DNA from: Comamonas endophytica
Lineage (GTDB): Bacteria; Pseudomonadota; Gammaproteobacteria; Burkholderiales; Burkholderiaceae_C
Reading direction: 5' to 3'
Length of the DNA stretch: 64,000 bases
NCBI RefSeq assembly: GCF_023634805.2
Contig: NZ_CP106881.1
Location: 248,001 to 312,000 of the forward strand
In this document: positions 46,321 through 54,574 of the stretch, piece by piece
Numbering within the stretch: the first letter of the stretch is position 1
Layout: each line of letters begins with the position of its first letter
Program-made: the position numbers and the translations under genes
The notes under the pieces: generated by a model
Databases searched by the model: none
The model's input: the letters and a program-made list of their open reading frames with translations, nothing else
Told to the model about the DNA's origin: nothing

Positions 46321-49300
46321 ATGACAATCTCTGCAACCCCCTCTTCCGGCACCGTCCTCGCACAACTGGATCTCGCCCAGACCGGCAGCTTCAATGCAAC
46401 GCCGCCTGCTGCCGGCGTGGCTCCCGTCACGGCAGCCTCCAGCGCGGTGACGCCTTCCGCCGTGACCACGGGCCCCGCAGTGCTGTCCCAGGCCTCCCCC
46501 GGGGTGCAGATCATCCGCGATGGCCAGGCCATGGCGGCGCAGCCCGGCAGCCAGTTGCTGCTGGGCGACACGATCCGCGTGCCTGCCGATGGCGGCGCAC
46601 AGGCATTGTTCTCGGGCAGCGGTGGCCAGCAGCTGGTGGGCACTTTCGCGGGTGGCACCGAAGCCACGCTCACGTTCAATGCCACCGAGGAAGGCACGGG
46701 TGTCATGTCGCTGGACCTGGCCTCCGGCGATGTGGACGTGGCCGCGGCCAACGCCTCCGATGCCGTGGGCCTGGTGGTCAATAAGGAATCCGCGGAAGCC
46801 GGCGGTTCCGTCCTGGGCGACTATCTGCTGGCGGGTCTGGCCGGCCTGGGCGCTGGCGCACTGGTCGCAGCCGCCGACGATGGCGACGACGATGAAGGGA
46901 CGGGGCCCGTGACGCCTGTCAATCCCACGGATACCACCAACCCAACGGATACCACCAACCCGACGGATACCACCAATCCGACGGATACGACCAATCCGAC
47001 CGATACGACCAACCCGACGGATACGACCAATCCGACGGATACGACCAACCCGACGGATACCACCAACCCGACGGATACCACCAACCCGACGGATACCACC
47101 AACCCGACGGATACCACCAACCCGACGGATACGACCAACCCGACGGATACGACCAACCCGACGGATACGACCAACCCGACGGATACCACCAATCCGACGG
47201 ATACGACTAACCCGACGGATACGACTAACCCGACGGATACGACTAACCCGACGGATACGACCAACCCGACGGATACGACCAACCCGACGGATACCACCAA
47301 TCCGACGGATACCACCAATCCGACGGATACGACCAATCCGACCGATACGACCAACCCGACGGATACGACCAATCCGACGGATACGACCAACCCGACGGAT
47401 ACCACCAACCCGACGGATACCACCAACCCGACGGATACGACCAACCCCACGGATACGACCAACCCGACGGATACGACCAACCCGACGGATACCACCAACC
47501 CGACGGATACCACCAACCCGACGGATACCACCGATCCGACGGATACGACCAATCCGACGGATACGACCAATCCGACGGATACCACCAATCCGACGGATAC
47601 CACCAATCCAACGGATACGACTAACCCGACGGATACGACCGACCCGACGGATACCACCAACCCGACGGATACCACCAATCCAACGGATACGACTAACCCG
47701 ACCGATACCACCAATCCAACGGATACGACTAACCCGACCGATACCACCAGTCCAACGGATACGACCAATCCAACGGATACGACCAACCCAACGGATACGA
47801 CCGACCCAACGGATACGACCGATCCGACCGATACCACCGATCCCTCGGAGACTACCGATACGACCGATACGACCGATCCGACGGAAGCGACCAACCCCAC
47901 CGATGTGCCGACCGAAGGCACCGGCCTGATCACCACCGTCCAGGATGTGGTCGACAGCCTTCTGTTGGGCACCGTGGCCGCGCCGGTGGTCGACCTCGTC
48001 AACTCGCTGGTGGACCCCGAAGGCAGCACCCTGTCCACGGTCACGGAGATGCTGGAGAACCTCACCAATACCGAAGGCGGCCTTGGAGCGCTGACCCGGC
48101 TGGCCGAGGGCCTGGCCAATACGCAGGATGAAGGCTTGGAGCCCCTGGTTTTCACGCTCAACGAACTGCTCGCCGGCCTGGCCCAACCCTCGGGTAGCGG
48201 CGGCCTGCAGGAGCTTGTCAACAATGTCGTGGGCGGGGCGCTGGGTGAAGGCGGCCTGGGTGGATTGCTGGGCGGCCTGCTTGCCGGCGGCAGCGGCGGT
48301 GGCGACAACGGCGGCACCGACAGTAACGGCCTCGTCACCTCGACCCAGAATGTGGTCGACAACCTGGCCGGCGGCACCGTGGCGGCACCCGTGGCGGATC
48401 TGCTCAACGCTCTGACGCACCCGGACGATGGCACGCTGGCGGCCGTCACCGAGGCGCTGGAGAGCCTGACCAGCGCCGAAGGCGGCGCGGTGGGCGTATT
48501 GACCGAGTTGGTCGATGAACTGGCGACGATCCCCGGCGAAGGCCTCGAGCCGCTGATCGAAACGCTCAACGGCCTGGTCGGCGAGCTGGCCAGCGCCGGC
48601 GACGGCGCGGGTGCGCTGCAGGATGCGGTGCAGAACCTGCTGGGTGAGAACGGCGCCCTGGGCGGTCTGCTGGCTGAAGGCGGGCCGCTGGCCGGCGTGG
48701 GTGGCCTGCTGGGCAACCTGGCGGGCGGCACGGGCGGCGGATCGGGCAGCGAAGGCCCGGGCCTGGTGACATCGGCACAGGATGTGGTCGACAACCTGCT
48801 GGGCGGCACCGTGGCGGCTCCGGTGGCGGATCTGCTCAACGCATTGACGCACCCTGACGACGGCACGCTGTCCCAGGTCACCGAGGCCCTGGAAAGCCTG
48901 ACCACCGCCGACGGCGGACCGCTGGGCGTTCTGACCGAACTGGTCGACGAACTGGCAACGATCCCCGGCGAAGGCCTGGAGCCGCTGATCGAAACGCTCA
49001 ATGGCCTGGTCGTTGAGCTCGCGGGAGAAGGCAATGGCGCAGGCGCGCTGCGGGATGTCGTCGAGAACGTCCTGGGCGAAAACGGTGCGCTGGGAGGCCT
49101 GCTGGCCGAAGGCGGACCGTTGGCGGGTGTGGGCAGCCTGCTGGGCAATCTGGCCGGCGGCAACGGATCGGGCGCCGAAGGTCCCGGCCTGGTGACCTCG
49201 GCGCAGGATGTGGTCGACAACCTGCTGGGCGGCACGGTGGCCGCGCCTGTGACCAGTCTGCTCGATGCGCTGATCGACCCCAGCGACAGCACCCTGTCCC

Positions 49301-50364
49301 AGGTCACCGGCGCGCTCGAGGACCTGACCGGCGCCGAGGGCGGCCCGCTGAACGTGCTCACGGAACTCGTGGACGGCCTGACGCAGGTGCCTGGCGAGGG
49401 ACTGGAGCCGGTGATCGGCGTGCTGAATGACCTGATCGTCGGCATCTCCGACAACGGCGGTACCGGAACCGGTCTGGGCGGCATCGTGGAAGGCGTGCTG
49501 GGCGACAACGGCCTGCTGGGCGGGCTGCTTGGCGGCGGCGGCGGGCTCCTCGGCGGCGATGGAGGCCTTCTGCCCGGGTTGACCGGTGACGAAGGCGTGC
49601 TCGGCGGCCTGCTGGGCAGCGAAGATGGCCTGCTTGCCGGTCTGACCGGCGAGGAAGGCGTGGTGGGCGGCCTGCTGGATGGCGAAGGCGGTTTGCTGTC
49701 CGGTGTTACCGGCGAGGAAGGCGTCCTTGGCGGCCTGCTGAACGGCGAGGACGGCCTGCTTGCCGGCGTCATCGGCGAGGAAGGCGTGGTGGGCAGCCTG
49801 CTGGATGGCGAAGGCGGCCTGCTGTCCGGTGTCACCGGTGAGGAAGGCGTCCTGGGCGGACTGCTGAATGGCGAGGACGGCCTGCTTGCCGGCATCATCG
49901 GCGAGGAAGGCGTGGTGGGCAGCCTGCTGGATGACGAAAGCGGCCTGCTGTCCGGTGTCACCGGTGAGGAAGGCGTCCTTGGCGGACTGCTGGATGGCGA
50001 TGACGGCCTGCTTGCCGGCGTCATCGGCGAGGAAGGTGTGGTGGGCGGCCTGCTGGATGGCGAAGGCGGCCTGCTGTCCGGTGTCACCGGTGAAGACGGC
50101 TTGCTGGGCGGCGTGCTGGGCAGCGAAGGCGGCCTCCTGTCCGGCGTGACCGGCTCGGAAGGTCTCGTGGGCGGCCTGCTGGGCGGCAACGCCGGCTCGG
50201 GCGGGCTGCTGGGCGGATTGCTGGGCAGCAGTGCGGCGCAGGTCACGGCAAACGTCGAGCTGGCCGACCAGTCGGTTGCGCTGGCCATCAGCAGCGTCAC
50301 CGATGGCACCGGCGACGCGGTCTCGATCCTGGCCCAGCCGCTGCAGCATAACCTGCTGGCCTGA
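46321..50364 (+). CDS. Giant repeat surface protein, probable type I secreted adhesin
   Basis: A 1347-residue acidic protein. Residues about 1-190 contain a FecR/retention-module-like domain (GVQIIRDGQAMAAQPGSQLLLGDTIRVPADGGAQALF) and end in a Gly/Ala hydrophobic stretch and DDGDDDEG. Residues 201-506 are 51 uninterrupted [NDS]PTDTT hexapeptides, then degenerate units to about 530. Four related ~140-residue repeats follow (from 535, 670, 814 and 956), and ten 21-residue Gly/Leu repeats (1076-1285). There is no signal peptide and no RTX GGxGxDxUx motif. Retention-type N-domains hold LapA-like adhesins in their TolC pore; the downstream OmpA-like and type I secretion genes fit this. Start ATG 46321 has GGAAAG upstream. 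Function as an adhesin is inferred. Confidence 0.85.
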   Translation: MTISATPSSGTVLAQLDLAQTGSFNATPPAAGVAPVTAASSAVTPSAVTTGPAVLSQASPGVQIIRDGQAMAAQPGSQLLLGDTIRVPADGGAQALFSGSGGQQLVGTFAGGTEATLTFNATEEGTGVMSLDLASGDVDVAAANASDAVGLVVNKESAEAGGSVLGDYLLAGLAGLGAGALVAAADDGDDDEGTGPVTPVNPTDTTNPTDTTNPTDTTNPTDTTNPTDTTNPTDTTNPTDTTNPTDTTNPTDTTNPTDTTNPTDTTNPTDTTNPTDTTNPTDTTNPTDTTNPTDTTNPTDTTNPTDTTNPTDTTNPTDTTNPTDTTNPTDTTNPTDTTNPTDTTNPTDTTNPTDTTNPTDTTNPTDTTNPTDTTNPTDTTNPTDTTNPTDTTNPTDTTNPTDTTDPTDTTNPTDTTNPTDTTNPTDTTNPTDTTNPTDTTDPTDTTNPTDTTNPTDTTNPTDTTNPTDTTNPTDTTSPTDTTNPTDTTNPTDTTDPTDTTDPTDTTDPSETTDTTDTTDPTEATNPTDVPTEGTGLITTVQDVVDSLLLGTVAAPVVDLVNSLVDPEGSTLSTVTEMLENLTNTEGGLGALTRLAEGLANTQDEGLEPLVFTLNELLAGLAQPSGSGGLQELVNNVVGGALGEGGLGGLLGGLLAGGSGGGDNGGTDSNGLVTSTQNVVDNLAGGTVAAPVADLLNALTHPDDGTLAAVTEALESLTSAEGGAVGVLTELVDELATIPGEGLEPLIETLNGLVGELASAGDGAGALQDAVQNLLGENGALGGLLAEGGPLAGVGGLLGNLAGGTGGGSGSEGPGLVTSAQDVVDNLLGGTVAAPVADLLNALTHPDDGTLSQVTEALESLTTADGGPLGVLTELVDELATIPGEGLEPLIETLNGLVVELAGEGNGAGALRDVVENVLGENGALGGLLAEGGPLAGVGSLLGNLAGGNGSGAEGPGLVTSAQDVVDNLLGGTVAAPVTSLLDALIDPSDSTLSQVTGALEDLTGAEGGPLNVLTELVDGLTQVPGEGLEPVIGVLNDLIVGISDNGGTGTGLGGIVEGVLGDNGLLGGLLGGGGGLLGGDGGLLPGLTGDEGVLGGLLGSEDGLLAGLTGEEGVVGGLLDGEGGLLSGVTGEEGVLGGLLNGEDGLLAGVIGEEGVVGSLLDGEGGLLSGVTGEEGVLGGLLNGEDGLLAGIIGEEGVVGSLLDDESGLLSGVTGEEGVLGGLLDGDDGLLAGVIGEEGVVGGLLDGEGGLLSGVTGEDGLLGGVLGSEGGLLSGVTGSEGLVGGLLGGNAGSGGLLGGLLGSSAAQVTANVELADQSVALAISSVTDGTGDAVSILAQPLQHNLLA
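46921..47910 (+). repeat. 18-bp tandem repeat coding for PTDTT hexapeptides
   Basis: 51 consecutive in-frame 18-bp units (46921-47838) encode NPTDTT, with D at units 35, 41, 50 and 51 and S at unit 47. Four degenerate units follow to 47910. Units differ at synonymous third positions (AAC/AAT, CCG/CCC/CCA, ACC/ACG/ACT), so the array is not a recent perfect expansion, yet the amino acids are nearly invariant. The length is a multiple of three, so copy changes keep the frame. Confidence 0.95.
47923..49545 (+). repeat. Four ~140-residue internal repeats of the adhesin
   Basis: Each unit opens with GL[IV]T[ST].Q[DN]VVD.L and continues GTVAAPV, a TL..VTE.LE.LT segment and GEGLEP. Units begin at 47923, 48328, 48760 and 49186, 405-432 bp apart. 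Units 2 and 3 are the most alike (both ADLLNALTHPDDGTL). The predicted structure is amphipathic helices joined by Gly-rich turns. Confidence 0.85.
49546..50175 (+). repeat. Ten 63-bp Gly/Leu repeats near the adhesin C-terminus
   Basis: Ten 21-residue units of form LLxGExGLLxGVTGEEGVLGG. Two variants alternate (SGVTGEEGVLGG and AG[VI]IGEEGVVG[GS]), giving a 126-bp higher-order period in the middle of the array. The following 60 residues are irregular Gly/Leu. Confidence 0.88.
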
Positions 50365-50444
50365 TATCCCACCCTGGCGTATGACGCCGCCCCGCGCCCA
50401 TGCCGCGGCCTTCGGGCCAGCGGCATGGGCATGAAAGGATTTCC

Positions 50445-50987
50445 ATGCACGACAAACACCACATCCACGCCACCTTGCTGCTGGCCTGCGTCCTGGCGGC
50501 CTGCAGCAGCGCCCCCGGCAGCAACACGCAGCGCACCGCGCAGCACTATGCTTTCGGCAAGCCGCAGCCCCCCGCGGCGGTGCCTGCGCCCGCAGCCGCC
50601 GGTTCGCGCGTCGCCGAGGTCGTGGCGCAACCCCAGCCAAGCCGCAAGGGGCCGGAAAACGTGGCGCACATCGTCTACTTCGACTACGACTCCTACGCCG
50701 TCAGGCCCGCGGACCGTTCGGTGCTCGAAGGCCACGCGCGCTGGCTGCGCAGCAACCCGCAGCAGTCGCTGGTGCTCCAGGGCCACACCGACGCACGCGG
50801 CGGCATCGAATACAACCTGGCGCTGGGACAAAAGCGTGCGCAGGCGGTGCGCTCGGGCCTGCAACTGCTGGGCGTGGAAGCCCACCGCGTCGAGGCCATG
50901 AGCTATGGCAAGGAGCAGCTTGCCGATCCGGCCAACACCGAAGCCGCGCACCAGCGCAACCGCCGCGTGGAATTCGAATACCGCTAG
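50445..50987 (+). CDS. OmpA/Pal-like outer-membrane lipoprotein
   Basis: A 180-residue lipoprotein: signal peptide with lipobox LAAC (C20), a Pro/Ala-rich linker, and a C-terminal OmpA domain (about 72-180) with IVYFDYDSYAVRP, LQGHTDARGGIEYNLALGQKRA and QRNRRVEFEYR, the peptidoglycan-binding signature. AAAGGA precedes the ATG. It lies 80 bp after the adhesin gene. It probably tethers the outer membrane to the wall near the secretion complex; an OmpA-like partner is common in LapA/BapA-type loci. Confidence 0.92.
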   Translation: MHDKHHIHATLLLACVLAACSSAPGSNTQRTAQHYAFGKPQPPAAVPAPAAAGSRVAEVVAQPQPSRKGPENVAHIVYFDYDSYAVRPADRSVLEGHARWLRSNPQQSLVLQGHTDARGGIEYNLALGQKRAQAVRSGLQLLGVEAHRVEAMSYGKEQLADPANTEAAHQRNRRVEFEYR

Positions 50988-50994
50988 ACCTCGA

Positions 50995-51981
50995 ATGCCT
51001 GAATGCCGTAACGCCTTGATCAGTCGCCACACTCTCATTGCCCAGCCGGCCCCGCAGCTGCAGGAGCCTCTGGTCCACTTGTCGCTGCAGTTGAGCTCCA
51101 GCCTGCAGTTCCTGAAGCAACGCATCACGCCGCTGGCGGAGCCCTATTCCTGCTGCGTGCTGTTTTTCACCGTGACGGCACAAGGTGCGCAGGAATGCGT
51201 GTTCTTCGTACGCCGCGCCACGCTGGAAGCCGCGTGGCGCGAGGGCACGACGCGCGTGCGCCAATGGGCCTGGATGCGCCAGCTCAGCGCGGTGGAGTTG
51301 CGCATCGAATGGCCGATCGAGATCGTCTCGATCGGCGATCGCATTCCTCCGCTGTGTCAATGGGGACCGGCCTCGACCTGGGCGCTGGCCGACGACGGCC
51401 TGGAGCATGCGGAATTCCTTCCATCCGTGGCGCTGCCTGACGCCGGTGCCGACTGCCTGCAGAGCTGGCTGAAATCGTGCGCCCGCGCCGCAGCCTTCCC
51501 GGCACTTGCCGAGGTGAATCTGCTGATGCGGCTCGAAGGCCTGCATGTGGATGGCAATGGAGTCCAGACCGAGCTCCCGGGACTGCGGCCGCATGGCTGC
51601 CGCGGCCCGTGCGGCCTGCACCAGCGCCACGCCGGCGCCTGCAGCGACGAGCGCTGCGACCGGCTTTGCGTGAGCTATGCGCTGCTGCTGGCCCGGCACC
51701 ATGCCGCGCATTGCGATGCGACGCGCGCCGGGTTGATCCAGGCACTGGAGCTGGCCTTCGCCTGCCTGGAAAAAAACCTGGGCCAGCTGCGAGCCCAGAT
51801 CGACGCTTCCTATATTAAGACGGCCATGTGCCTGCTGATATTCACCCGCTACCTTTCCAGCCGCGAAATGGACGGGGCATTTGTTAGACTGGCACATCAG
51901 GTGGAGCGCCTGGCATCGGCGCTGGAAGCCCTTAACAACACCACCAATTTAGTGGGAAACAGCCAAACCCTGCGAGGTTGA
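50995..51981 (+). CDS. Cys-rich hypothetical protein of the adhesin/T1SS locus
   Basis: A 328-residue protein I do not recognise, starting at ATG 50995, 7 bp after the OmpA-like stop, so probably co-transcribed. It has no signal peptide or membrane helix. It contains 15 cysteines; five form C-x3-C-x9-C-x4-C-x3-C (CRGPC to DRLC, about residues 200-222) with nearby His residues, a possible metal site. The C-terminal part is helical (LIQALELAFACLEKNLGQLRAQI). It could be a cytoplasmic regulator or partner of the secreted protein. Codon use matches the neighbours. Confidence 0.65.
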   Translation: MPECRNALISRHTLIAQPAPQLQEPLVHLSLQLSSSLQFLKQRITPLAEPYSCCVLFFTVTAQGAQECVFFVRRATLEAAWREGTTRVRQWAWMRQLSAVELRIEWPIEIVSIGDRIPPLCQWGPASTWALADDGLEHAEFLPSVALPDAGADCLQSWLKSCARAAAFPALAEVNLLMRLEGLHVDGNGVQTELPGLRPHGCRGPCGLHQRHAGACSDERCDRLCVSYALLLARHHAAHCDATRAGLIQALELAFACLEKNLGQLRAQIDASYIKTAMCLLIFTRYLSSREMDGAFVRLAHQVERLASALEALNNTTNLVGNSQTLRG

Positions 51982-52737
51982 ATTACTTTTACTTACATAA
52001 GTAAATCATAGTTTACACTGGATATTGGGATCCAAAGCGGGCGGTCCATGGTTTGGCATTAACAGTCAAGCCGCTGGAAGACGTCTTTATGGATATGTGA
52101 AAATCGGGGTTTTCCATGATTCGACGCGAATACCATGCGCCCTTGCGCGGCAAGGGCACGTCGCATACGCCATGGAGGGCATGCATGCGCGCCTTGTGCA
52201 CGATCGTCTTGGCGCATGTTCATGCACCGTAGCAGGGCAACGTTTCAGGATCCAATATCCATGAAAACGGCATAAGGCAAGGGGGACGCCCCGTCAAACG
52301 CGCCGAATCGCATCCAGCCGCATACCAATAATGTGCGAAGGAGTAGAAAGGAACGAGATTCTCGTCCTTAACTGCAGGCGCCATCCCCCCATATTCTCCC
52401 GCACCGTACCCCCATGAGCCGGTCGTCGACCCGACCGCACCGGCAATCGAGGCGCCGCGCCACTTATAACGAAAAATAATTTGATTAGATCAAATTTTCA
52501 TATGGGCGGAAATTGGCGTTGGAAAATAATTTCTGCGAGAGAATGGAATTTGAAAAACAACTGTTTACTGAATTACACTGATAGGAACAATGATTAACAT
52601 CAAGCTGTCACTGCAACGACCGTCTATTATTTAAATCTATCGAAATCATCAAGTTAATAGTCGCATAACTTCGCTTAACGCCTTGCTTCGTCCTTGGCCG
52701 GCCCAGTGCCTTCCACTCCTCGAGACCGTCCGCCTCC
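51982..52737. other. 756-bp gap before the type I secretion operon, partly AT-rich
   Basis: No credible gene. It contains a palindrome TTTACTTA-CA-TAAGTAAA at 51988-52005, an inverted pair bounding 52020-52260 (GGATATTGGGATCC and GGATCCAATATCC), and an AT-rich island at about 52460-52680 that stands out from the GC-rich surroundings. The island probably carries the promoter of the secretion operon. Short frames inside the bounded segment start at TTG and have no protein character. Confidence 0.55.
51988..52005. promoter_or_regulatory. 18-bp palindrome after the Cys-rich gene
   Basis: TTTACTTA (51988-51995) and TAAGTAAA (51998-52005) separated by CA. A second GTAAA/TTTAC pair overlaps it (52001-52015). 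It could be an operator for the downstream secretion operon or a short terminator for the gene ending at 51981. Confidence 0.35.
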
Positions 52738-54573
52738 ATGCTTGAATACCTGCTTCCACGCCGTTTGCTGAATGCCGAAGAGCAAGACGCATTCAATGGC
52801 ACCAAGTCGGGATATGGCACGGCGATCCGGGATTCTTTCGACCACGCATCGCGGCATCTGCGCCGCGCCGTCTGGCTTTCGCTGCCGATCAGCCTGCTGG
52901 GCCTGCTGCCCTCGATTTTCATCCTGCAGGTCTATAACCGGGTGATATCCCGCGGCGGCATCGCCACGCTGACCGCGATGGTCGCTGGCGTGCTGTGCTT
53001 TCTCGGACTGGAGCTGTGGCTGCGCCGGCGGCGCGCGCATGCGCTGCGCGAATCCGGCGCGACCATCGACCGCGAGGTCTCGCAGTCGCTGATGCACTGC
53101 ATGCTGCGCCATCCGCTGCTCACGCTCGAAGGGCGTGCGGCCAGCCAGTGGCTGCAGCTGTTCCGCGACATAGGCGCCATGCGTTCCTGCGTGTCGGGGG
53201 GCCTGGCGGCTTCGGTGCTCGACCTGCCGATGGCGCTGCTGGCGCTGGTGGTGATCGGCATCATCGCCTGGCCGGTGCTGCCGGTGATCCTGGTGGCCAT
53301 GCTGATCCTCGGCGTGCTGGCCTGGTGGTGGGCCGACGAGGTGCGCAGCGCGCGCGTCGAGGAAATCGAGCAGGCGCGCCAGCTGGACCGGGGCACGGCC
53401 GAGATCTGCAATGCGCGCTCGACCCTCAAGGTGCTGGGCTATGACGCGGCAGCCCGCCAATCCTGGCAAGCCGGCTATGACCGCTGGCTGGGCGAGAGCT
53501 TCCGCAAGAATGGCGATATCGAGAACGCGCGTGAGACCAGCCATGTGCTGCTGACCTTCTTTTCCGTCGCGGTCATCACCGTGGGCGCCATCGCCATCAA
53601 CGCCCAATGGATGAGCATCGGCAGCCTGATGGCCGTCAACCTGCTGTCGGGCAAGGCGCTCGGGCCGATTGCGCAGCTGGCCAGCAACTGGCGCTCGCTG
53701 GCACGCGCCAACGAAGCGACGGCGCGCCTGCAGGCGGTGCTGCGCGAGCCGCTCGAGCCCGCGCCGCAGAGCGTCGAGCCACCGCGGCCGCGCGGCGGCT
53801 TCAGGCTGGACGGCGTCAGCTTCCATTACCCTTCGGGCCATGTCGCGCTGGACCAGGTCTCGCTGCAGATCGGCCCGGGCGGGATCCACGCCATCCTGGG
53901 GCGCAATGGGGCGGGCAAGTCGACCCTGGCCAAGCTGCTGGCCGGGCTTTATCAGCCAACCCAGGGCAGCCTGTTCATCGACGAGTACGACATGGCGCAG
54001 TTCTCGCGCGCCGACCTGGGGCGCTGGGTGGGGTGCCTGCCCCAGCAGTCCTACTGGTTCAGCGGCCCGATCATCGACACGTTGCGCATGGTCAACCCCG
54101 AGGCCGACAGCCACCGCATCTTCATTGCCTGCCGGCTCTCGGGCGCGCACGATTTCATCAGCCGGCTGCCCAACGGCTATGAAACGGTGCTGGGCGAAGG
54201 CGGCGCGGGCCTGTCGGCCGGCGAGCTGCGCAAGCTCGGGCTGGCCCAGCTGTTCCTGCGCAACCCCTCGGTGCTGATTCTCGACGAGCCCAGCAACGAC
54301 CTCGATTTCGAAAGCGAGACCGCGCTGCTGCACACGCTGCGCCAGATCTCGGCCAAGCACACGGTGGTGGTGGTGACCCACTCGCTGCGCGTGGCCTCGC
54401 TCGCACAGCAGGTCTACCATGTGCGCGGCGACGGTCAGGTCGACCACGGCACGCCGGAAGACATGCTGCCGGCGCTGTTTGGCGTGGCGCCACCCACTGG
54501 CGCTGCGGCCGCCAGCGCCCCATCCGCACCAGTGCACAGCGCCGCTGCACCAGAGACATCCCAGGTGGTGTGA
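52738..54573 (+). CDS. Type I secretion ABC transporter (permease-ATPase)
   Basis: A 611-residue LapB/PrtD-type exporter. The N-terminal membrane domain has about six helices (45-320). The nucleotide domain has Walker A GRNGAGKS (388-395), signature LSAGE (492-496), Walker B VLILDE (512-517) and the H-loop H548. There is no N-terminal C39 peptidase, so it does not process a GG leader. A Pro/Ala-rich tail follows. No clear ribosome site precedes ATG 52738. It forms the inner-membrane part of the channel with the next two genes. Confidence 0.94.
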   Translation: MLEYLLPRRLLNAEEQDAFNGTKSGYGTAIRDSFDHASRHLRRAVWLSLPISLLGLLPSIFILQVYNRVISRGGIATLTAMVAGVLCFLGLELWLRRRRAHALRESGATIDREVSQSLMHCMLRHPLLTLEGRAASQWLQLFRDIGAMRSCVSGGLAASVLDLPMALLALVVIGIIAWPVLPVILVAMLILGVLAWWWADEVRSARVEEIEQARQLDRGTAEICNARSTLKVLGYDAAARQSWQAGYDRWLGESFRKNGDIENARETSHVLLTFFSVAVITVGAIAINAQWMSIGSLMAVNLLSGKALGPIAQLASNWRSLARANEATARLQAVLREPLEPAPQSVEPPRPRGGFRLDGVSFHYPSGHVALDQVSLQIGPGGIHAILGRNGAGKSTLAKLLAGLYQPTQGSLFIDEYDMAQFSRADLGRWVGCLPQQSYWFSGPIIDTLRMVNPEADSHRIFIACRLSGAHDFISRLPNGYETVLGEGGAGLSAGELRKLGLAQLFLRNPSVLILDEPSNDLDFESETALLHTLRQISAKHTVVVVTHSLRVASLAQQVYHVRGDGQVDHGTPEDMLPALFGVAPPTGAAAASAPSAPVHSAAAPETSQVV

Positions 54574-54574
54574 C

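Noticed and set aside
46921..47910. Regular 18-bp repeats resembling a CRISPR-like array
   Set aside because: Units are contiguous without unique spacers, keep one reading frame, and encode a peptide repeat.
46921..47910. Phase variation by slippage in the repeat array
   Set aside because: The unit is 18 bp, so gain or loss keeps the frame; on/off switching is not expected, only length change.
49546..50364. RTX-type calcium-binding repeats at the adhesin C-terminus
   Set aside because: The Gly-rich units follow LLxGExGLLxGVTGEEG, not GGxGxDxUx, so they are not RTX repeats.
46300..51128. Two very long open frames (over 1400 codons each) on the minus strand across the adhesin
   Set aside because: They are shadows of the 18-bp and 63-bp repeats: no stop codon occurs in those frames because the repeat unit lacks one. 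Their products are monotonous VVSVGL- or RIRR-type strings, and the plus-strand frame has a start site, domain order and secretion neighbours.
52025..52264. 79-codon frame inside the inverted-repeat-bounded segment
   Set aside because: It has a TTG start without a ribosome site, no recognisable features and no coding bias.
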